From Adiantum capillus-veneris (lineage: Eukaryota; Streptophyta; Polypodiopsida; Polypodiales; Pteridaceae): 64,000 nucleotides of DNA. Position numbers and translations under genes: made by a program. The stretch is taken from contig CM043952.1 in the NCBI GenBank assembly GCA_014529385.2, positions 63,104,870 to 63,168,869 of the forward strand, written 5' to 3'. A model generated the notes under the pieces. That model did not search any database and was not told the origin of the DNA. It saw only the letters and a program-made list of their open reading frames with translations. This document shows, piece by piece, positions 58,481 to 64,000 of the stretch (position 1 is its first letter; every line of letters starts with the position of its first letter).

Positions 58481-59186
58481 CGACCCCTCTTCCAAAAGAC
58501 TCTTGTTGGCTTCCCATTGGCTCCTGCAAAGCTTAGCCAATAACACATTAGAAGCATAATTGATGGCCTTGTGACATGTGTCCCCCTTTTTCCATTTTGT
58601 GAGAGCTTTAGGAAATTAAAATAATATATTTAAACTCTCATTGGACCTTTTGGTCTTCTGGCCAATAGGAATCAAGCAAGCCAGTGTGCTGCTGGCATTG
58701 GACCCTTGGTAGACTATCCAATAGTCTTCTAAAGAGCTTAGTTTCTATTGGTTCTTTTATCAAGAATTTTTAAATTGATTAGACTAATTTTACTCTAGCC
58801 TAATTCTCATTGGTCCACCTCTATGGCCGTCCAATAGGATTTGAGGGGAGATTGGGGACAGCTGGGCTAGGAACCTACCATGTGTCCATTCTTCCCTTTG
58901 GGGAGAGCTTGGGAGAGTGTGTGTGTGGGTTTCTCTCTCGTCCCCTATCATAAGGGCTCGCCCCCTCCTTCCTAGGGATGTGGGAAGACTTTTTAGTCTT
59001 CCCATTACTATCCAATTTTCCCCCACTTTTGGCCATTGGACAATTTTATTAAATTTAGGAACTTTATCCTATGGAAGTCTTAATGGAGCCGAACCTTAGG
59101 TCTTTTAAGGTCCATTGATGCACATTGCTCTTTTGCAGGCTATCCCCCTTCAGATCTCTGCTGAGACCGGTCTGGCAGCGTTAACA
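57702..59186 (-). repeat. 3' LTR of D
   Basis: The left end is fixed by homology with 63793-64000. The right end is placed at GTTAACA (59186), where a minus-strand purine-rich stretch (GGGGAGTAAAAG) follows. It contains (CT)n at 58402-58477. The right boundary is an inference, since the partner LTR runs out of the window. Confidence 0.65.
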
Positions 59187-59284
59187 ATATTCTAGCTTTT
59201 ACTCCCCTAGTACCTCCCCATATTAAATAATCAGTTTAACATGAGAAAATCATTTGGGAGAATTAGATATTAGTTTTTATGACA

Positions 59285-60060
59285 TTATCTAGGATCTCTA
59301 TTCGACACTATGGACATTGGCAAGCCATGGTACTTAAAGATTTGTGATATAAAGAGGGTTGCCATTTGATGGGCCTTGATAGTCTTTTGACGTGTATAAA
59401 ATGTGCTTGCTTGCTAAACCTGTCGACTATTGTCCATATTCATGTATTCCCTTGGATAGACTTGGGAAATCAAAAGATAAAATCCACGGATATGCTCTCC
59501 CATGGTGAATTAGGGATTAGCAAAGGTTGAAGCAGTCCAGGTTGCTTTCCTCTATCAAACTGTTTCTTTTGGCATACCACACATTTTGAAACATACTCTT
59601 GTATGTTTGTTTTCATGGCAAGCCAATAGAAGTATGTTTCTATCCCTTTTAGGGTAGACTAAATCCCTCTATGCCCCGCCTAAGGAGGAGCATGGGATTC
59701 GTACATTACTTTCTCATGTAGTGAGTTAGTAACGCATAGTCTATTGCCATAGAGAAGATAATCATCTTGTAAGGTAAATGGTTCTTCCTTCTTCCCTAGT
59801 GCAAGGGCTGAAATCACATCTTTAAAATTGGGATCAATAGCGTACTCATCTAGCATAGAAGATAGATCATTGTGAGTTGCTATGGATACTGCATTCACTC
59901 TCGGTCGCCTTGAGAGTGCATCGGCTACTTGATTATGCTTGCCAACAATGTGAGCAATATGAAAATGAAATTGCGAAAGGAAATTTTCCCACCTCATTTT
60001 TTTGTCGGAGAGCTTGGTCTGCGTCATGAAGTACTTAAGGCTTTGGTGATCCGTTCACAA
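59285..60060 (-). pseudogene. D: RNase H end and truncated integrase
   Basis: The minus strand shows TQTKLSDKKMRWENFLSQF and VADALSRR of RNase H, then an integrase zinc region with ESHAPP and KCxxCQxxK-like text near 59.58 kb, a core start like ISVDFI near 59.47 kb, and YHGLPMSIVSNRDPR with the second catalytic Asp near 59.31 kb. The glutamate and the C-terminus are absent: the sequence reaches the PPT about 80 bp later. Stops and frameshifts occur. Confidence 0.75.
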
Positions 60061-61463
60061 AATAAAAGGAGTCCTCAATAAATAGTGCTTCCATGAGTCT
60101 AGAGTATGTAGGACTGATAAGAGTTCCTTCTCATATATACCTAGAGCTTGCTCAACAGGGTCGAGCCTTTGACTTTTATAGGCTATGGCGTGCCCTTCTT
60201 GGAGCAAAACAGTTCCAAGGCAATCACCACAGGCGTCACATTAGACCTCAAATGGCATTGAGAGATCCGGTTGTGTAAGCACATGTTGAGAGATAAGATT
60301 TTCTTTAAGATTTTTGAAAGCATTGTTCTCCTTGGTGGACCATATATACCTAACGTTGTTCTTTGTTAGGTCATGTAATGGTCCTGCGATTTGTGAGAAC
60401 TTTTCTATGAAGCATCTATAGTATGCACACATACTTATAAAGCTTCTTAGTTCATGCAGATTCCTTGGATATGGCCATCCTTTTATTACCTCTAACTTTG
60501 ATGGATCCATTTGGATGCCATCTTGAGAGATAATGTGACCTAAATACTGAATCCCTTGTAAGAAAAAATCACTTTTCTTTCGATTAATATAAAGTTTATT
60601 CTCTCATAAAACTTGAAATATTACTTGGAGGTGTTGCTTGTGTTTGTCTAATGAATTAGAGTAGATGATTATATCATCAAAGACCAGTAAAGCTTTGGTG
60701 AGGCCTAAATAGCTTCTCCATCAGACGGTTGAATGTTGCTCGTGCATTGGTCAAGCCAAAAGGCATGACAATGTACTTGTAAAGACCAAACGTAGTGCAA
60801 AATGTGGTCTTTACAATGTCTTGATTACTACTATCCTTATTTGATGATAGCCACTTTTTAGGTCAATCCTACTGAAGTAGGTTGACCCCTGTAGCTTATC
60901 AACAAATAGGTCTTCTACCCGTGGAATGGGAAACCTATTCTTGATAGTGATCCTATTTAGTGCTCTATAGTCGACACACATGCGATATGTGCCATCTTTC
61001 CTTTGCACTAATAACATTGGCAAACAAAATGGAGATGAGCTAGGCCTAACCATGCCTTTATCAACCAACTCAGGCACTTGCCGCATAATCTCCACTTGTT
61101 GAGCTTGAGAAACCCGATAAGGAGGTTTATTAGGCGGTGAGCTTCCTGTAAGAAGTTCAATTGTATGATTGTCATCCCCTCGTTTGGGAGGTAGCTCACA
61201 AGGGATGTTGTCAAAAAAACATCTTGGAATCCCTTGAGGAAATTGGATAACTCTAATTCTTTTTTATTGCTTATTTCTTCTTTTGCTAAAACATTAGGTT
61301 CATTTTGAGAATCTTTAACAAAAATCTTGTACATGGAATTTATTGACTTATTGAAAGCTTGCTTATGTACAATGGGTATGATGCTACCCAACTCCTTAGC
61401 ATCTATGTACATATCTTTTTCCATGTCTTTCAGGGAATCTAACATTGGCAGCCATGCAATCAA
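60061..61463 (-). pseudogene. D: reverse transcriptase
   Basis: Minus-strand pieces include [44 protein letters not shown] (60811-61095), [15 protein letters not shown] near 60.75 kb, and the connection region with YPRNLHELRSFISMCAYYR (60241-60510). The YMDD box region near 60.65 kb is disturbed. The upstream piece 61008-61463 links protease to RT. At least three frame changes. Confidence 0.82.
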
Positions 61464-63304
61464 ACCATGGTGTCCCTAGGATTACATCCTTATGTTTGAG
61501 AGGAGAGATGAAGAAATCCTCCTTGTCCACATAGCTTTGGACATGGAGCCTCAATTTCCCAACTACGGGAGTGACTGAGACTTCTTGCCCCTTGAAAGCA
61601 CCATCGGCAGGTAGGACATCTCCCATCTCATAGGCTTGGATGCCTAGCTTGGTGGCCAACTCTATGGATATGAGATTGTGAGTAGAACCAGGGTCAAAGA
61701 GAATGAAAGCATCATGTTCTCTTACCTTTTCCCAAGCATGACATAGAGGAGATCCTTTGTGATGAGCATCCTCTTCTTGAATTTCGACCAAGGTAGCTCT
61801 AGGAGTCTCATTATGTATATTCTTGTGGTGGCAAGCACGATAGGCATGCCCTTGCTCCCCGCACTTGAAACAATGGTTACCTTTGTGATAACGCTCTAGC
61901 TCTTTAGGAGAGAGTTTATTTTTGCCTTTATAAACTCCCTTCTCCTTAGCTTTGTTGTTGTTGAAGTTGCCTTTGGGAGACTTTTGGACATTGTCCTTCC
62001 CCCTACGGTCCTTGTTTTCCATGGGCTTAAGATTTCTCTTAGCCCCTTGTTGGAAGTTGATTCTTGAAGCCACCATGGTATGGTGTATGACTGAAAATAT
62101 GGTGCGAGGCCTTTGGGAGTTAACATACTCCACCATATCCTCAGATAAACCTGCACAAAAGTATTGTTTTTGCTCTCCAAAATCCATCCAAAACTTGTCC
62201 ATATATTTGTGAATAGATTCATAGGGAGAGAGCTTCAAGCTTTGCCATTCGGTGACTACTTTGTCTTTGTCTTTGACATCGCTAGCTAAAAACTGCTTCA
62301 TGATGGAAGATTTTAAAGCTTTCCATGTTTGTGGAGCTTCACCATTTTCTCGTAGGCTAGACCACCATTGCCTGGTGGACTTTTGAAAATGCATAGGTAC
62401 ATGACGTAGCTTAGAGGACTCCATGAAGCTCTCATCTTCAAACACTGCATCGAATTTTTGGATAAAGGCCAAGACTTTTGTCCGTAGCACCAAAGGTGCC
62501 ATTGTGGGTAAGGAAAGAGATGTTCTTTCCTCCCTCTTTGAACTTTTTGAGCTTGGACAACCTTTTCCAGGCGGCATAGGATTTCCTATGGCCTCTTCTC
62601 TTGGGCGGTTTGAGAGCTGCACCATCACTTTCTTTAGAAGAGGAAGAGGATGAGGAGGATGGAGAAGAGGGTGACCTCTTTCTTGCCTTTTTCTTCCCTT
62701 GTTCCTCCTTTTTTGCACCATCACTTTCTTTAGAGGAGGAAGAGGATGAGGAAGATGGAGAAGAGGGTGAACTCTTTCTCACCTTTTTCTTCTCTTTCTT
62801 TCTCTCTTCCCTCTTTGAATTATGGTGACGTGGAGTATGTGATGGTCTTCTCTGTTTAGGGGTTGTTGGAGAGTGTTTTGCTTGTCTTCTTCGTGGATCC
62901 ATCTCCGTCGAGGTGGCAGGAGACTCGCTTCTTTCTCATTCTTTTGGTGGGGGCTCTACCGTTGAAACTTGGGTTCTCATTTGGGAGGGAGATGCCTCAT
63001 TGAGTAGTAAGTTTTTGAGCCCTTTATATGGATCCTCCTCTTCTTCCCTTATCGGAGAGAGTCCTCTTTTGGAAGTCTCACCAAGATCTTTCCTAGGTAC
63101 TCTCTCTTCTTGGTGGGGAGTTTGGAGAATACCATGGGTGCACAATTGTTGTAGCACTTCACCTTGGAGGGATGGATTGCCCAGGGCTTGTTGAAGCTTA
63201 GAAACAAGATAGGTTACAAGCATAGGGGCATCATTAGTCGCTCTATCATGAGCAAAATCAAAGCTATCAACATTCATTTCAATCTCTTTACCCTTGTTTT
63301 CCAT
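61396..63304 (-). pseudogene. D: gag and protease
   Basis: The first ATG is at 63304 (MENKGKEIEMN). That piece stops near 62936. A Ser/Lys-rich piece beginning MDPRRRQAKH (62902) carries a 96-bp tandem duplication (62619-62800) and changes frame near 62478. The main ORF then gives gag (FIQKFDAVFEDES, RQWWSSLRENG), a CCHC knuckle HCFKCGEQGHAYRACH near 61.87 kb, and a retropepsin with ILFDPGSTHNLIS (DPGS for DSGA) and DVILGTPWFD. Confidence 0.82.
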
Positions 63305-63411
63305 ACTAGCAAATTTTAGGTGTAAATTTTTACTTGTACTTTGGCACTTCAAGTCCTAGTTGCTACTCCTCTTTACCTTCAAAGATAAGCACTCAAGCAT
63401 CTATACCCGTC

Positions 63412-63561
63412 GCTCGAATATTATTACTATGAAAGGAATAGAAGAGAGGGTTTCATAGAGCCAAGACAACACCGCTTCCTGTCAAGCTTCAAATATTATT
63501 AATATGCAAGGAATAGAAGAGAGGGTTTCACAGAGCGAGGACAACACCGGTTCCTATCAAG
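63412..63561. repeat. 75-bp tandem duplication in D's leader
   Basis: Two units share AATATTATTA, AAGGAATAGAAGAGAGGG and GACAACACCG, 75 bp apart, between gag and PBS. Confidence 0.85.
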
Positions 63562-63779
63562 CTTCTAATAGCTCAATAATGGTTAAGCCATAGGCAAGCC
63601 CCATAGGACTTCATTATTAAGACCATAGCTCTCAACGGTATCCCCGTTAACTGCATAAAGGAGGCGTGCTTCAAGGATGAAAAATCCCTATTCTGCTTAC
63701 TCTTTTGCAATTAATAACACCAAACTTTTGTAGCAAGCTTGAGGACCTCTCTTCTTGAGCAACAAAAGAGAAACCAATA

Positions 63780-63790
63780 GCTCTGATACC
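63780..63790 (-). promoter_or_regulatory. PBS of D, initiator tRNA-Met type
   Basis: The minus strand reads GGTATCAGAGC two bases from the LTR. Confidence 0.85.
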
Positions 63791-63792
63791 GA

Positions 63793-64000
63793 TGTAACAT
63801 TTATTGCACTAGTAACATGTGTGTAGTGAAAATTGATAGAATAGTGAGCATTTCATTAAGAATAAGTTCCTAATGAGCATAGAGAGAGTACTTAGTTGGA
63901 GAAAGCAACATAGAAATTACACCTAGGTAGTTTGGCATAGATAATACTTGAAAAGAGAGAGAACTAGAACAATTGTCAATAGTTGAGGACCGGATTTACA
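63793..64000 (-). repeat. 5' LTR of D, partial
   Basis: Only the inner 208 bp lie in the window; they match 57702-57911. Confidence 0.88.

Larger units (their letters stand above)
57702..64000 (-). mobile_element. D: Ty3/gypsy element, minus strand, cut by window end
   Basis: The same sequence starting TGTAACATTTATTG is at 57702 and 63793, giving the outer end of the left LTR and the inner end of the right LTR. Between them, on the minus strand, are a Met-type PBS, gag, protease, RT, RNase H and a truncated integrase. The overlapping 208 bp of the two LTRs differ at about 8-9% of positions, so D is older than A and B. The PBS and motifs suggest a chromovirus-type lineage, but the integrase C-terminus that would show a chromodomain is deleted. 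Confidence 0.85.

Overview
The window is plant nuclear DNA made almost wholly of LTR retrotransposons in several layers of nesting. I found no convincing host gene, rRNA or tRNA gene. The evidence for a plant is Ty1/copia and Ty3/gypsy domains, primer-binding sites (PBS) matching initiator tRNA-Met, tRNA-Asp and tRNA-Arg-like ends, TG...CA LTRs with 5-bp target-site duplications (TSDs), and long (GA)n/(CT)n tracts. It suggests a land plant with a large, repeat-rich genome. The species cannot be read from this.

Layout. 1-2526: a decayed + strand Ty1/copia element whose integrase and most of the RT are deleted. 4460-8995: 'F', a minus-strand fragment of the same family as element A below, interrupted by 'T' (6130-7858), a 1.7-kb LTR element with LTRs, PBS and TSD ATATG. 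8996-12247: an LTR end with a tRNA-Asp-type PBS ('G'), followed by two repeat blocks P and Q that recur at 51-53.4 kb in the opposite order. 12248-15136: non-coding, with tandem repeats. 15137-31516: element 'C', with 185-bp LTRs and an apparently non-coding 5-kb interior. Its right LTR is split by 'A' (20455-31482, TSD AGAAC), a minus-strand Ty3/gypsy element of 11 kb with gag, PR, RT, RH, IN and an additional ORF (aORF) after integrase; its LTRs differ by about 5%.

31608-50792 is element 'B', the most interesting part: a 19.2-kb + strand gypsy element with TSD AATCC, tRNA-Asp PBS, a polypurine tract (PPT) and LTRs differing by about 1%. It carries gag-PR-RT-RH-IN, then a second retropepsin, a protein with Lys/Trp heptapeptide repeats, and a 1091-residue coiled-coil ORF. 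Many parts are doubled: two protease domains, two tandem HHCC modules, two identical 12-bp PPTs, and two arrays of a 24-bp palindrome (4 and 5 copies) with nearly the same spacing. Each array ends 166-168 nt before an ATG. A degenerate LTR-like promoter also seems to lie between the two halves. I infer that B is a composite of two tandem elements whose shared middle LTR has decayed, now moving as one unit.

50793-57701: flank, blocks Q' and P', a 37-bp poly(C) tract and a heavily decayed gypsy element 'E'. 57702-64000: 'D', a minus-strand Ty3/gypsy element with about 1.5-kb LTRs, truncated by the window end, with frameshifts and a truncated integrase. Inferred relative age from LTR divergence: B is youngest, then A, then D; the copia remnant, F and E are oldest.
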